From: Dromiciops gliroides
Taxonomy: Eukaryota > Chordata > Mammalia > Microbiotheria > Microbiotheriidae
NCBI RefSeq assembly: GCF_019393635.1
Contig: NC_057864.1
Location: 443,246,822-443,310,821, forward strand
DNA length: 64,000 nt
Direction of reading: 5' to 3'
Shown in pieces: positions 43,861 through 55,171 of the stretch. The position numbers and the translations under genes were made by a program. The notes beneath the pieces are model-generated. The model was not told the origin of the DNA, searched no databases, and saw only the letters and a list, made by a program, of their open reading frames with translations. Numbering within the stretch: the first letter of the stretch is position 1; every line of letters starts with the position of its first letter.

Positions 43861-44010
43861 AGGATAAGTGGGGTTAGAGGCAGAATCTAAATTCCCGGAG
43901 AGAGCTCAGGGAGCCAGACCCTGCCACAGTCTTGGGGCAAATAATTATGGTTGTGCCCCAGAAAGCAGCTCCATCAATTTTAGGAATCTAGGTTTAGAGA
44001 AAACTGCAGT

Positions 44011-44019
44011 ATCTATCTA

Positions 44020-44060
<41 letters not shown>
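44011..44060. repeat. (CTGT)/(CTAT) microsatellite
   Basis: CTAT, then eight CTGT, then CTAT units. Confidence 0.95.
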
Positions 44061-44061
<1 letters not shown>

Positions 44062-44700
44062 AAGATCGCTCTAATGGTCAAATCCCTTCTGGCTACCCCA
44101 CTTCCCAAGCTCGATTGGGTTGGAAATGACCTCTTCAAAGCTGACTGGGAAAATCCTCGAGATGCCAGGCCAGTGGGCATAGTTCCCAGGGGAGCAAGCA
44201 GATGCTGTTTCTTTCTGCCATGGAAAATTACAGAAAATATGGGTGCCTTGAAAACTTTGGAGGCAAGGGCCTGAATTCCCCTAGAGGAGGGGGCAGACTC
44301 AGAGAATTCACTCACCATAGGAGCTCAAATGCTTGACATAATCCAGGATGAGAATAAAAGTCTCCAAAAAGAGAATGAGAGGCAAGAAAAAAAAAAAGGT
44401 GGAAAGTATAAATCAAAAGCATCTGCCCCGAGTCGCAGTGGAAAGCTCTCTCAGACGGACCTCCAGCCACAGATTCTGAGGTCCTGCAACAAAGCCAGCA
44501 TGGAATGTGAAATTCAATCACTTGGTGGAGTAATGCCCTACGTACTTTTTCACTTTCCATACCAGTTTGGGAGGCCCTGGGGATCTGTAACAGGCTGGAA
44601 AATCCCAGTTTCCCAAGAGGCTGTTTCAGATGCCAGTGGTTCAGCTAGTGGGTGAGTCAGGGTATTTAGCCCAACTGTCTAAGACCCTTAGTAGAATCCA
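44061..44700. other. No gene or named repeat seen
   Basis: Open frames on both strands at 44013-44655 have no family features. Confidence 0.4.
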
Positions 44701-44814
44701 TGGAATGATGGAGTTTTAGTCCTAGAATAGACATTACAGATCACTTAGTCTACACTTAATCCCCTTTTCCATTTTATGAGTGAAGCCCACAGAGGTGAAG
44801 AGAGGATGCAGGTA

Positions 44815-45090
44815 ACAACAACAACAACATTTATAGAACACTTTACAGTTTGCAGAGTTTACATATGTTTCCTCATCTGATCCGCACAATAACCTTGGGA
44901 AGTAGGCGCTGTTATTATCTTTGTTTTACAGCTGAAGAATCTGAGATGAGAGAGTTTAAGTGACTTGACCAGAATCACACAGCTAATAATCAAAAATGCC
45001 AAATTTGTTCCCACCCTTAAGGAGCTCACATTCTAATTGGGGGGGACAACATGCAAATAATTATGCGCACACATGAGTCACATATCTATT
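44815..45090 (-). repeat. MIR-like CORE-SINE followed by an L2 end
   Basis: 44815-44995: actttacagtttgcagagtt, tttacagctgaagaatctga. 44996-45090: cttaaggagctcacattcta, an antisense L2 end. Confidence 0.7.
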
Positions 45091-45164
45091 CAGTGCAAAT
45101 GGAAAGTAATTACAGAGGGAAGGGAGTCTTAGTACAGAAAGGTAACAATACCAAATTGGGACAG

Positions 45165-45545
45165 ATCTGGGACTAGACTCCAGGTTTCCTAATACCTGAT
45201 CATTCGGACATCTGAATGATCTCTTTTTTTCTATGAGGTTAATGAGAGGATACTCTAGCCTCCTATTCCTATGAAGAGATAATTGTCTGATAAATGATGG
45301 GACTTTGGTTTTGCTACATAAAGCAATCAGCTCCTCAGACCCTATAGTGGAACCCTCATGGAAAAGTAGTGCTGGACATCTTGCCAAGAAGACTTGAGTT
45401 CAAATTCTGCCTTTGACATTTACTAGTGGTGCCTTTGTGTGTATCAAATGAAATAATGTCTGTAAAATTCCTTGTAAACTTTATGGCATGATAGAAACAG
45501 GAATTATTTTACATGATTATAATATTAATATAGGTATATTAATTG
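45165..45545. other. No gene; weak MIR-like text only
   Basis: An antisense core-like stretch at 45140-45210 and a sense tail at 45430-45500 (attccttgtaaactttatgg). The rest is unassigned. Confidence 0.35.
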
Positions 45546-45546
45546 A

Positions 45547-45960
45547 AGGGCAGCTAGGTAGCATGGTAGTGGATAGAGTGCTAGGCCTGGAATCAAGAAA
45601 ATTCTTCCTCCTGAGTTCAAATCTATCCTCAGACACTTACTAGCTATGTGACCTTGAGCAAGTCACTTAATCCTTTTTGCTTCAGTTTCCTCATCTGTGA
45701 AATGAGATGAAGAAGAAAAAGGCAAAACCCTCCCATATCTTTGTCAAGAAAATCCCAGGGGGCAGCTAGATGGTGCAGTGGTTAAAGCACTGGCCCTGGA
45801 TTCAGGAGTACCTGAGTTCAAATCCGGCCTCAGACACTTGACACTTACTAGCTGTGTGACCCTGGACAAGTCACTTAACCCCCATTGCCTGCAAAAAAAA
45901 AAAAAAAAGAAAATCCCAAATGGGGTCACAAAAAGTTGGACAGACTGTAAAACATGGTTA
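45547..45960 (+). repeat. CORE-SINE with Bov-B-like tail, split by a younger SINE
   Basis: The halves 45547-45757 and 45907-45960 join at CAAGAAAATCCCA and end ggggtcacaaaaagttggac. Confidence 0.88.
45758..45906 (+). repeat. Young CORE-SINE
   Basis: Full-length sense copy with an A tail. Perfect duplication AAGAAAATCCCA at 45746-45757 and 45907-45918. Confidence 0.95.
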
Positions 45961-46154
45961 ACAATAAGTAAAGTTCTTTCCTTACCAAGTTATGTGTATC
46001 TAATGAGATATTGTTAAGTGTCTTAAAGATTTACAAATCAATATGAATTATTTTATAGCATTATAATATTAATATATTAAGTATTATTTATATGACAACA
46101 TTAATATAGTTATCTCGATTACATTATTATCTATCATTATACTATTAAAACAGT

Positions 46155-46440
46155 TACATTAATAATAGCTAATATTGATATGGCAGTTGCTGTGTACCAG
46201 AGATTATGCTAAGTGCTTTACAATTATTATCTCATTTGATCCTCACAATGACCCTGCGAAGTAGGTGCTTTTACTGTCTCCATTTTACAGATGAGGAAAT
46301 GGAGACAAAGAAAAGGTAAGTGACTTGCCCAGGGTCACATAGCTAGTAAGTATCTGAGGCCAGATTTGAACTCCTGAAATTCAAGTCTTTCTAACCCCAG
46401 GCCTGACATTCTATCCACTGTGTCACCTAGAGACCCCCTA
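46155..46440 (-). repeat. MIR-like CORE-SINE
   Basis: Full-length antisense copy: tgctaagtgctttacaatta, cattttacagatgaggaaat, ggtcacatagctagtaagta. Confidence 0.8.
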
Positions 46441-46749
46441 ATTATATAGTTATGTTTCTTGCATATAATTGGTAGTGGTGACGGTGGAGATTATGATGAT
46501 GGTGGTAATCATCCCATCATAATACCTATCTTATGAAATGCAGTATTGTGGTTCCAAACCCACTTTTACAAGCTCAAGATGGCAAAAGCACTAGATAGAC
46601 AACAACTGGTATGGGGAAGATCTAGGATTTTGGTCGACTCCAAGGTTCCTTGTAAGTCAACAGTAGGATAAGGTAGCTCCAAAGGCCAATGCGACCCTCG
46701 TCTCTGTTGAGGAGCATAGAGGTCAGAATAGGGAAAGTAGTAATCCCAA

Positions 46750-47345
46750 TGTGTTCTGCTCTTGACAGAGTGTTGTATCAGTCCTAGATGTCAGTCCCTT
46801 TTTGGGAAAGATATTGATAAACTGGAGAGCAGGGCAACCAGGAGAGGAAAGGACCTTGAGTTCATATCAAAGGAGGAAGGAACTAGGCATGTTGAAGTTG
46901 GAGAACAGAGACTTGGAGGGGGTGGCATGCTAGTTGTTCTCAGGCATTTATTTGAAGCATTATCACATGGCAGAATGATCAGATTTGCTCTGTTTAGTCT
47001 CTCAAGGGCAGAACAAGGAACAGGGCTTGGAAGCTGCAGAGACAGATTTAGGCTCTATGTCAGGAAACATGCCCTAAAAACATGCTATTCTGAAGTAGAA
47101 CGGACCACCTTGGGAGGTAGTAGGCTGGCCTTTTTTCTACATCTTCAAATGACCTGTTATAAATGTTATAGGTTCCTGTTCACATGATAGAACATTTAAT
47201 ATACTTTTCAAACCTTAAAGTATGGTATAAATGCTAGTTGTTGTTGCTGTTGCTGCTGCTGTTGTTCAGGTATGAATTGTACTGCATGGCCTCTGAGGCT
47301 CTTTCCAGCTCTGAGGTTCTTTGTGGTTCTGAGAGATTCTACAGT
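46750..47345 (+). repeat. CR1/L3-type LINE 3' region
   Basis: Sense text: gatattgataaactggagag, gggcaaccaggagaggaaag, gcttggaagctgcagagac, aggctctatgtcaggaaaca, gaacggaccaccttgggagg, and an end at gcctctgaggctctttccag. A MIR tail (caaaccttaaagtatggtat) sits inside at about 47203-47245. The 141-residue open frame at 46762-47187 is an accident of this untranslated region. Confidence 0.8.
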
Positions 47346-47506
47346 GAAAAGAACTCGGGCCTAGGAGTCAGGAAATCTGGCTTCTAGCCTCAGCTCTTCT
47401 GATAGCCATCTAACCTATGCTTTCCAATATCTGTGATCATTACACAGGCTGGAAACATTCCACCCATCCCAACATAGAACCCTGTTGAACAAGCTGCTGT
47501 ATTCTT

Positions 47507-47673
47507 TCTTTTTCTTTTTCTTTTTCTGCAGGGCAATGAGGGTGAAGTGACTTGCCCAGGATCACACAACTAGTAAGTGTCAAGTGTCTGAGGCCGGATT
47601 TGAACTTAGGTCCTCCTAAATTCAGGGCCGATGTTCTATCCACTGTACCACCTAGCTGCCCCCCACCCCCAAT
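47507..47673 (-). repeat. Young CORE-SINE
   Basis: Antisense copy with a (CTTTTT)n tail. Perfect duplication CTGCTGTATTCTT at 47494-47506 and 47674-47686. Confidence 0.95.
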
Positions 47674-47779
47674 CTGCTGTATTCTTAAAGGTCCAGCCTA
47701 AGAGTCATTTCATCCATGGAACTCTTCTCTGATAATCTCCTTCAGAAGAAAGATGAGTTTTGCAAGCAATTTTGACTTG

Positions 47780-48155
47780 TCCATTAGATTGTAAATTCCT
47801 TGAGGGCAAGGATTGTCTTTTGACTCTTTTTATATTTACAATGCTTAGTATAGTGCCAGGAACATATTGTTATTGTTCAGTCATTTCAGTTATGCCTGAC
47901 ACTTTGTGACCCCCATTTGAGGTTATTTTAGCAAAGATACTGGAGTGGTTTGCCATTCTGGCTCATTTTACAGATGAGGAACTGAAGCAAACAGGGTTGA
48001 GTGACATGTGTAAGGTCATCCAGCTAGTACACAAATGAGGCCATATTTGAACTCAGGAAGATGAGTCTTTCTGCCTTCAGGCCCAGTACTTTGTCCACTG
48101 TACCACCTAGCTGCCCATGCCAGGCACACAATAAATGATGATTGATTGATTTAGG
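47780..48155 (+). repeat. L2 3' end split by a SINE
   Basis: ttagattgtaaattccttga, atgcttagtatagtgccagg; completed after the SINE by tgccaggcacacaataaatg. Confidence 0.75.
47866..48116 (-). repeat. CORE-SINE with Bov-B-like tail
   Basis: Antisense copy inserted in an L2 end. TGCCAGG is repeated on both sides. Confidence 0.85.
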
Positions 48156-48324
48156 TAATTACCATTTTCAAGTCAAGAATAACAATATAGTTTTTGGAAA
48201 GAAAATGACAAGTGAGAGCTCTGAAAACAGGTTATCTATGACATTTCTGAGACTCAGATCTCTTCTGTATAAAGTAGAAACAATAATATCTGTACTTCTT
48301 ACGTCCTAAGGTACTAGTGAAAGG

Positions 48325-48668
48325 AATCAACTATTATTATCATTATTTTGTATCACTATCATCATATTGTTATTTGGTATCTGTATGATGATATTACTGT
48401 TGTTTTGTTCCAATATGATTGTATGATTGTGGTTTTGTATTATCATGATCTTATTGTTACTTTGTTTCAGTATGATTGTTAGCTGCTGTCAGTATGATTG
48501 CACAATTGCTATTTTGTATTAGTACAATCATAGTTATTTTCTGCCATTATGGTTATATGGTTGCTATTTTGTATCAACATGGTAATACTTTTATTTTGTG
48601 TCAGTGATATTGTATTATTTTGTATCACTATGATTGCATTGTTGTTATTTTGTATTATTTGTAATTTA
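48325..48668. repeat. Degenerate minisatellite, about 27-bp period
   Basis: About twelve diverged units of the type TTGCTATTTTGTATCAGTAT plus GATTG follow one another. Examples: attattttgtatcactatca, gctattttgtattagtacaa, gctattttgtatcaacatgg, attattttgtatcactatga. Unit spacing is 26-30 bp by eye. Confidence 0.7.
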
Positions 48669-48944
48669 TGTACATGTCTCCTTTACATTACAATACTACA
48701 TATTCTCTGAATGTGGGAACTATCTTCTTTATCATTACTCAATACTTCCTTTGAATGAAATGATTTATTTCATAGATTTATTATCTTTCAATTAGGAGAA
48801 CTAAACCAAATGCTGCCTTCCTGCTTTAAAATTCCACGATTCTAGATTATATTGCCTTAATCTGACCTCGAGTAGTTGTAGTACTTTAATTTACTTCATT
48901 TAATTTCAAACATTATCTACTTAAATTAAGTTAGGCTCTATTAA
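48669..48944. other. No gene or named repeat seen
   Basis: AT-rich, no open frame of note. Confidence 0.4.
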
Positions 48945-49044
48945 GGGGAAAGGAAGGAAATAAGCATTCACAAAGTACCTACTATGTGCCAGGCACTGTG
49001 TTAAGTGCTTTACAAATATTATTTCATCCTGAAAACTTGTCCAA
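48945..49044 (-). repeat. MIR-like fragment
   Basis: tacctactatgtgccaggca, tgttaagtgctttacaaata; cut at its right end by the next SINE. Confidence 0.7.
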
Positions 49045-49280
49045 TCATTTTTTAGTTTTGTCCAACTCTTCAGTGAAACCATCTGGGTTTTTCTTGGCAA
49101 AGATACCACAGGGGTTTGTCATTTCTTCTTCCAGTTTATTTTAAAGATGAGGAAACTGAGGCAAACAGGGTTAAACGATTTGCCCATGGTCACATAGCTA
49201 ATCAGTGTCTGAGGCCAGATTTGAATTCAAGATGTCTTCTTGACTCCAGGCCAGGCACGCTATCCATTGTGCCACCTAGC
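49045..49280 (-). repeat. CORE-SINE with Bov-B-like tail
   Basis: Antisense copy: ttagttttgtccaactcttc, aggcaaacagggttaaacga, gtgccacctagccaagaact. Confidence 0.82.
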
Positions 49281-49312
49281 CAAGAACTACAAAGTTGAAA
49301 ACCAAGTATCTA

Positions 49313-49790
49313 CATGGTTGTTGTTTGTCCTTCATTCTTTTTTTTTTTTTTTTCCGGGGCAATGGGCGTTAAGTGACTTGCCCAAGGTCACACAGCTAGT
49401 AAGTGTCAAGTGTCTGAGGCCAGATTTGAACTCAGGAACTCCTGAATCCAGGGCCGGTACTTTATCCACTGCGCCACCTAGCCGCCCCCTTGTCCTTCAT
49501 TCTTGAAGAGGACCATGATATTGGGGTGATGTCATGACTTGTAGCAAATTGGATTTAAGTAAGGGAAGGATGTACAAGGTCACCAACCTCACTCTCTCCT
49601 CCAGAGCTATCTAGGTCCAATGGCAAGATATATATATCAGTGTGACTGGAGATGGCCCCAGATGTTTAAGGCAATTGGGGTTAAGTGACTTGACCAGGCT
49701 CACACAGCTAGTAAGTGTCTGAGGTGAGAGTTGAATTAAGGTCCTCACAACTTCAGGGCCAGTGCTCTATTCACCTATCCACATGACATC
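49313..49790 (-). repeat. Composite SINE with RTE-type tail, split by a younger SINE
   Basis: Outer pieces 49313-49339 and 49490-49790: tcattcttgaagaggaccat, gaaggatgtacaaggtcacc, tccagagctatctaggtcca, gactggagatggccccagat, then the CORE-SINE core and head in antisense (ggcaattggggttaagtgac). This is the clearest whole copy of the composite family in the window. Confidence 0.85.
49340..49489 (-). repeat. Young CORE-SINE
   Basis: Complete antisense copy. Perfect 15-bp duplication TTGTCCTTCATTCTT at 49325-49339 and 49490-49504. Confidence 0.97.
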
Positions 49791-50024
49791 AATATGAATG
49801 AGTAATCCTCTTCCTCTAATCTCACCAGTTAGATTTCCCTAGTGCAGACTGAGATAGTAAGACTAATGTTTATATACCCCCTTTCATTTCTTTCTGTATG
49901 TCTATGTATATTACTTTCTCCCTATCAAGAATTACAGGTAGGTACAATGGTGTGCTGGGAAATATTCAGTTCATTTTTTTAGGTTTTAAAAAAAAGGATA
50001 CTCAAAACACTTTCAAGTTTAATT

Positions 50025-50345
50025 TGGGGGAAGCGAGGTGGCACAATGGATAAAGCACCGGCCCTGGACTCAGGAGGACCCGAGTTCAAATCTGGCCTCA
50101 GATACTTGACACTTACTAGCTGTGTGATCCTGGGCAAGTCACTTAACCCTCATTGCCCTGACTGCCTCCTCCCTCAAATTATTGGGGGCAGCTAGGTGGA
50201 GCAGTGGATAAAGCACTGTCCCTGGATTCAGGAGGACCTGAGTTCAAATCTGGCCTCAGACACTTGACACTTACTAGCTGTGTGACCCTGGGCAAGTCAC
50301 TTAACCCTCATTGCCCCACAAAAAACCCCCCAAAACCCAAAACAA
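50025..50345 (+). repeat. Tandem pair of young CORE-SINEs
   Basis: Copy 1 (50026-50178) and copy 2 (50184-50345), both sense. The pair as a whole is flanked by AAGTTTAATT (50015-50024 and 50346-50355). CAAATTATT lies between them. Confidence 0.9.
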
Positions 50346-50478
50346 AAGTTTAATTCGTACCATTAAAACTCTCTTCATTACTTTCTTAAGTCTAGTCAAT
50401 CAACAAACAATAAACCAAGCTATGATGTGTAGCATTTGCTGATTTCTGAGGTGTGAATACTGAAAAATTAACAATTGG

Positions 50479-50615
50479 GGGCCGCTAGGTGGTACAGTGG
50501 ATAAAGTACTGGCCCTGGATTCAGGAGGACCTGAGTTCAAATCTGGCCTCAGATACTTGACACTTACTATCTGTGTGACCCTGGGCAAGTCACTTAACAC
50601 TCATTGCCCTGCAAA
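50479..50615 (+). repeat. Young CORE-SINE
   Basis: Sense copy. Perfect 16-bp duplication AAAAATTAACAATTGG at 50463-50478 and 50616-50631. Confidence 0.96.
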
Positions 50616-50699
50616 AAAAATTAACAATTGGCTTTTGAGACATAGTTGAGTCAGCTCTGGCGTTATAAAGCAAGGGCGGTCAGGGTAGTCATTCTTTTT

Positions 50700-51200
50700 T
50701 TTAAATTAAAAAAAAATTTTATTCCCCCCCAATTTTATGTAAAAACAATTTTTAACTTTCATTTAAAAATTTTGTGTTCCAAATTCTCTCCCTCCTTCCC
50801 TTCCCTCCCCCCTCCCTGAGACAGTAAGCAATCTGATATAGGTTATACATGTACAATCATGTAAAATACATTTCCATATTAGTCATTTTGTGGAAGACAA
50901 ATCAAGCCAAAAAAAAAAAAGAGTAAAGAAAGAAGGAAAATGAAAAATAGTATGCTTTGATTTGTATTTAGACTCTTAGTTCTTCTTTCTCCAGAGGTTG
51001 ATAGCATTTTTCATCACAAGTCCTTTGAAAAAAATAGACAAAAAACCAAGTCCTTTGGGATTGTCTTGCATTATTGTATTGCTGAGAATAACTAAATCAT
51101 TCACAGTTCTTCATTGAACAATGTTGTTACTGTGAACAATGTTCTCCCGGTTCTGCTCACTTCACTTTGCATCAGTTCATTCTTTCCGGGTTTTTCTGAA
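50700..51200 (-). repeat. Dispersed retroelement family, copy 2
   Basis: Same ordered text as 41824-42275: aagcaatctgatataggtta, tagtcattttgtggaagaca, gtcctttgggattgtcttgc, ttattgtattgctgagaata, gttctcccggttctgctcac. Confidence 0.7.
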
Positions 51201-51229
51201 ACCAGCACAATAGAATCCCATTAGAATCA

Positions 51230-52055
51230 CATACAAGGTGGGCATTCTTGCTCTTTATATGGCCATAGGTGCCTAATTCTGGGCTCTATATAGGGGGAAG
51301 AGGGGAAGAAAAAGGGAGATTCCTGGCTTAGAGTGGGGTGGGGTGGGGTTGGAGGTCTGTGACAAAGTAAGAAGACAGGAAGATGTGTGATGAGAATGAC
51401 TGACAATTTCTCTTGCCCTCTGTATTTTGCCACACTATCACCCCTGCCCTGGTTACATTCTCCTCTCTTCTTCATACCAATCCTTTAGTGAACTAATTCA
51501 ATTCTACTTTGTCTTCTACTCTCAATTCCTGTGCTCCCTTGTCCAATTGCCACTCATACCTTGCCAAAGCTCAATTTTGAGTGACTTTGACTCTCTGCTT
51601 CCTGGATCCTGTGTGAGTGCTGCTTAATGGAGATGGTGACTAGGTTCACTACAGACTGACATTATTGACTCTCTGCTCCAGGGGTTCTTTTATTGCTGTT
51701 TTTTGGGGTAATTGTATCAGGAGCTCTGTGCATTTAATGTCTTTCTCTGCCATCTTGTTTCTGCCCTCACATTATCTACTCTCAACTGGGACCTTACCTC
51801 AGCAAGATGATTCTTCTATTTCTGCCCAATTTTCTATCCTACTCCCTGTAGAGGCTATTCTAAACTTTTTCTTCTTTCCTTAAGCCTCCAATAATAACTC
51901 CTCCCCAGCCTTTTCATTTAAGTTCCTTGCCTCATACTTTGATGAAAAAAAAAATTAAGCTGTTGGCTAAACCCCCCTGGCCCTCCCATATAACAACTCC
52001 TCATCTCAGAGTTCCCTGACTTAACACCCCCCCACCCCCCCCACAATTTCCCTCT
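51230..52055. other. Unassigned; possibly more of the L2 to its right
   Basis: Pyrimidine-rich sequence without a recognised repeat or domain. It leads into L2 ORF text at 52060, so it may be a diverged 5' part of that element. C runs at 52026-52042. Confidence 0.35.
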
Positions 52056-52059
52056 TTCC

Positions 52060-52800
52060 TCTAGTATGAGATATGCAGTTTGAAATGTCTAATAGGCAGC
52101 TGGTGATGAAACTCAACATGTCCAAAAGAGAACTCATCTTCTTTTCTTCTAAACCCACCCTTCTTCTGAACTTCCCTATTTCCTTTCAAGGAATCACCAT
52201 CATCCTAGTCATCCAGGTTCATAATCTCAGTGTAATCTTTTGTTTTGGGTTTTTGGTGAGGCAATTGGGGTTAAGTGACTTGTCCAGGGTCACACAGCTA
52301 GTAAGTGTCAAGTGTCTGAGGCCAGATTTGAACTCAGGTCCTCCTGAATCCAGGGCCAGTGCTTTATCTACTGCACCACCTAGCTGCCCCTCAGTATAAT
52401 CTTAAACTCCTTATTCTCCTGGTTTTCAGCTATTTAATCTGTTGCTGAATCTTGTTGCTTTTATAAGCCATAACTTCTCTCATATACATCTCTCCCTCTC
52501 CATTCACACAATTGTCACCCTAGTGTAGATTCTTATCACTGTGGACTATTATAACAGCCCCCACTTTGGTTTCTGTACCTCAAGCTCCTCCAATCCATCC
52601 TCCATTCATCTTCCAAAAGGATTTCCCTAAAGCACACATCTCATTGAATGTCTCTAAAGCTAACAAAGATGCAGAAGAGTTGCAGATCTGTGTTGGTGGA
52701 GGGAATTTTCTTCTTGGGAGTCCTATAAAAATCACAGATCATCCTCCCTTTCTCCTCTGCCTTCTTCATGCCCCAATAAAATATTGCTAGTGGCTTATCA
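52060..52800 (+). repeat. L2 LINE, ORF-to-3' portion, split by a SINE
   Basis: Sense L2 text: gaaactcaacatgtccaaaa, gagaactcatcttc, accatcatcctagtcatcca; after the SINE taaactccttattctcctgg, ctcctccaatccatcctcca, aaaggatttccctaaagcac. A translated piece reads LNMSKRELIFFSSKP, the end of the L2 reverse-transcriptase domain region. Confidence 0.75.
52240..52389 (-). repeat. Young CORE-SINE inside L2
   Basis: Complete antisense copy. Duplication CTCAGTGTAATCTT (52226-52239) and CTCAGTATAATCTT (52390-52403). Confidence 0.95.
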
Positions 52801-53007
52801 TGGCCTGTATGGGAATGAGTCTCATATCAGGTGACTGGGCTCCTCTGGCTCCTTTCAGTCTCCATGAATGGGCAGAGGCCTGGGGCTCACCTTCAGAGGC
52901 CAAAAAGGGGTTGGTATGGATAAATCAAAAGATTTATACCTAGGGATCTCTTGTTCTGGGAGAGAATAGAGATAGGTCTCTGTGTGGGCCCTGGCTTTGA
53001 GAATGTG

Positions 53008-53160
53008 CATGGTGTGTGTGTGTGTGCATGCATGTACGTGTGTATGTATGTATTTGTATGTGTGGGTAGATGTGTGTATATATGTGCATGTGTGTATATA
53101 TATATATGTATATGTATGTATGCATGGGTATGTGTGGGTATATGCATGTGTGTGTGTATC
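53008..53160. repeat. TG/TATG low-complexity tract
   Basis: GTGTGTGTGCATGCATG, then TATGTATG and GTGGGTA units. Open frames on both strands are artefacts. Confidence 0.9.
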
Positions 53161-54085
53161 TAGCAGTAGCTATGGGCTGTGCTTCTCATGCCAGAATGCT
53201 CTAACCTGTCTACCATGTTTTAAAACCAATTTTTATTAAATTTACAGTAAATGGTTTATGGGGATTTCCTGGAAGCTTCTCATTATGGAAAATCTTGTGC
53301 TGGCAGTTTGGTTGCTGGTGTCTGGTTTGCTTGGGAGAGGTTGAGTCAGGCCTTGTCCCAGTGGAAAGTTCCTGCCCCTGGGTCACTCTAGGGGAGTCAC
53401 CATCTAGGCTGGGGCCTGCCCAGTGTCCTTGGGGTGGGATTAGGGCTGTCCTAATGTCTGGGGCCCTGGGTGAACTCATATTCCCCACCTGGTTCCTGTC
53501 AGATCATCCTCCATGGGCACTGAAAATTTATTTTGTTTAATAACTTTTTACTATTGTTCTGTGTCTTGGAAAAAGCTGTAGGGCTCCTGGAGGGTGAGAA
53601 AGTCACCCCAGTTATTAGAACCAATTTCATTGTTTTCCATGTATCTGAAAGAAATTAAGAGCTGTTCCACTGAAGGAAACAGACTGACTCCAAGAAACGG
53701 ACTTGGTCATTAATTACAAACAGTAGAAGCAGAAAGGTCACACAGAGGGGGCACATGTAGATACATGTGTGGACCCTTCCGACAGTCAAAAAGAATTAGA
53801 CCTCCACCATGCGACTCAGATAGTTGCCTTTGGGCTTCCCCTCCCCAATCAATCTCTGTCTCTCTGTGTCTCTGACTCTGTGTCTCTGTCTCTTTCTGTC
53901 TACCCCTTCTCCTTCTGTTTTGGCTTAAACCCATACTACTCAATACACCCTTAAACTTAAACCTTCTATGTCACTCAGGAATTCTGGCCTTACTTAAACT
54001 CAAACTTCCTGTGGTATAGGGGTATACAGATTAGACATATGAGAATCAGCTTTCTAAATTCATTTGGAAAAGATTCAAAGGTCAT
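53161..54085. other. No gene or named repeat seen
   Basis: A CTCTGT-rich stretch at 53852-53900 is the only ordered feature. No protein-family signal. Confidence 0.4.
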
Positions 54086-54101
54086 GACTTCAGGGTCTTT
54101 A

Positions 54102-54371
54102 TTTTATTGTATCTATCTATCTATCTATCCATTCATTCATTTATTTACTTATCTATGTATGTATTTATATTCATTCATTTGTTTATTTGTTTATTCATTC
54201 ATTCATTCATCTATCTATCATCTATTTATTTATTTTGCGGGGCAATGAGGGTTAAGTGACTTGCCCAGGGTCACACAGCTAGTAAGTGTCAAGTATCTGA
54301 GGACAGATTTGAACTCAGGTTCTCCTGAATCCAGGGCTGGTGCTTTATCTACTGCACCACCTAATTGCCCC
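54102..54371 (-). repeat. Young CORE-SINE with a tail turned into tetranucleotide repeats
   Basis: SINE body 54237-54371 antisense. Its tail position, 54102-54236, is filled with TATC, ATTC and TTTA units. Perfect duplication TTCAGGGTCTTTA at 54089-54101 and 54372-54384 shows the repeats lie inside the insertion. Confidence 0.93.
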
Positions 54372-54459
54372 TTCAGGGTCTTTAAAAAGAGCAAAAGTAT
54401 AGATGTGGATGGGCTCTTGGTTGAGAGGCCAGCTGGAGTGAGGATCAAAAGTTAGCAAT

Positions 54460-54608
54460 TTCGGGGGCAGCTAGGTGGCACAGTGGATAAAGCACCAGCT
54501 GTGGATTCAGGAGGACCTGAATTCAAATTTGGCCTCAGACACTTGAAACTTACTGGCTGTGTGACCCTGGGCAAGTCACTTAACCCTTATTGCCCCAAAA
54601 GAAAAAAA
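54460..54608 (+). repeat. Young CORE-SINE
   Basis: Sense copy with an A tail. Perfect duplication AAGTTAGCAAT at 54449-54459 and 54609-54619. Confidence 0.95.
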
Positions 54609-54779
54609 AAGTTAGCAATCTTCTTTTGGCTTATTGGGATGCACCTTGCCCATCCTTCATATACCAACCTACCACCCCTTTCCTGTGTGCATCCTCTTTA
54701 AAGAAGCAGCAAAAAGAAAACCTGCTTTTCTGAAAACTTAGGACCAATAGCATCCCAAGAACTATTTTGTTCTTAAATG

Positions 54780-54905
54780 GCAATTTAGACCTTAGACAAT
54801 CTTAGAGATTACTTAGTCCAACCCCCTCATTTTATAGGGGAGGAAGTTGAGGTTTGGATAAAGGAAATTAATTGTCCAAGGTCGGTTAGTCAGTCAGTTG
54901 TTGAG
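54780..54905 (-). repeat. MIR-like relic
   Basis: tcttagagattacttagtcc, ggggaggaagttgaggtttg. Confidence 0.45.
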
Positions 54906-55171
54906 TCTTTGCTCACCTGTTTAGGTAAAAGCCAGTCCCTGCCCTAAGTGAGCTCAAAGTCTGTGGGGGAGACAATGTACAAGATCTATATCTATCTAGC
55001 TGGTATATTGGAGATAGCTAATGGAGGGAAAGCCCTAGCATCAAGGAGCATAAGGAAAGGCTCCTTGCATAAAGTGGGATTTTAGCTGAGACTTGAAGGA
55101 AGCCAGGTGGAGGTAAGGAGGGAGAAAGTTCCAGGCATAGTGGATAGCTGGTGAAAATGCTTGAAATCAGG

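Noticed and set aside
46762-47187. 141-residue open frame
   Set aside because: Lies in the 3' region of a CR1/L3-type LINE and matches no protein.
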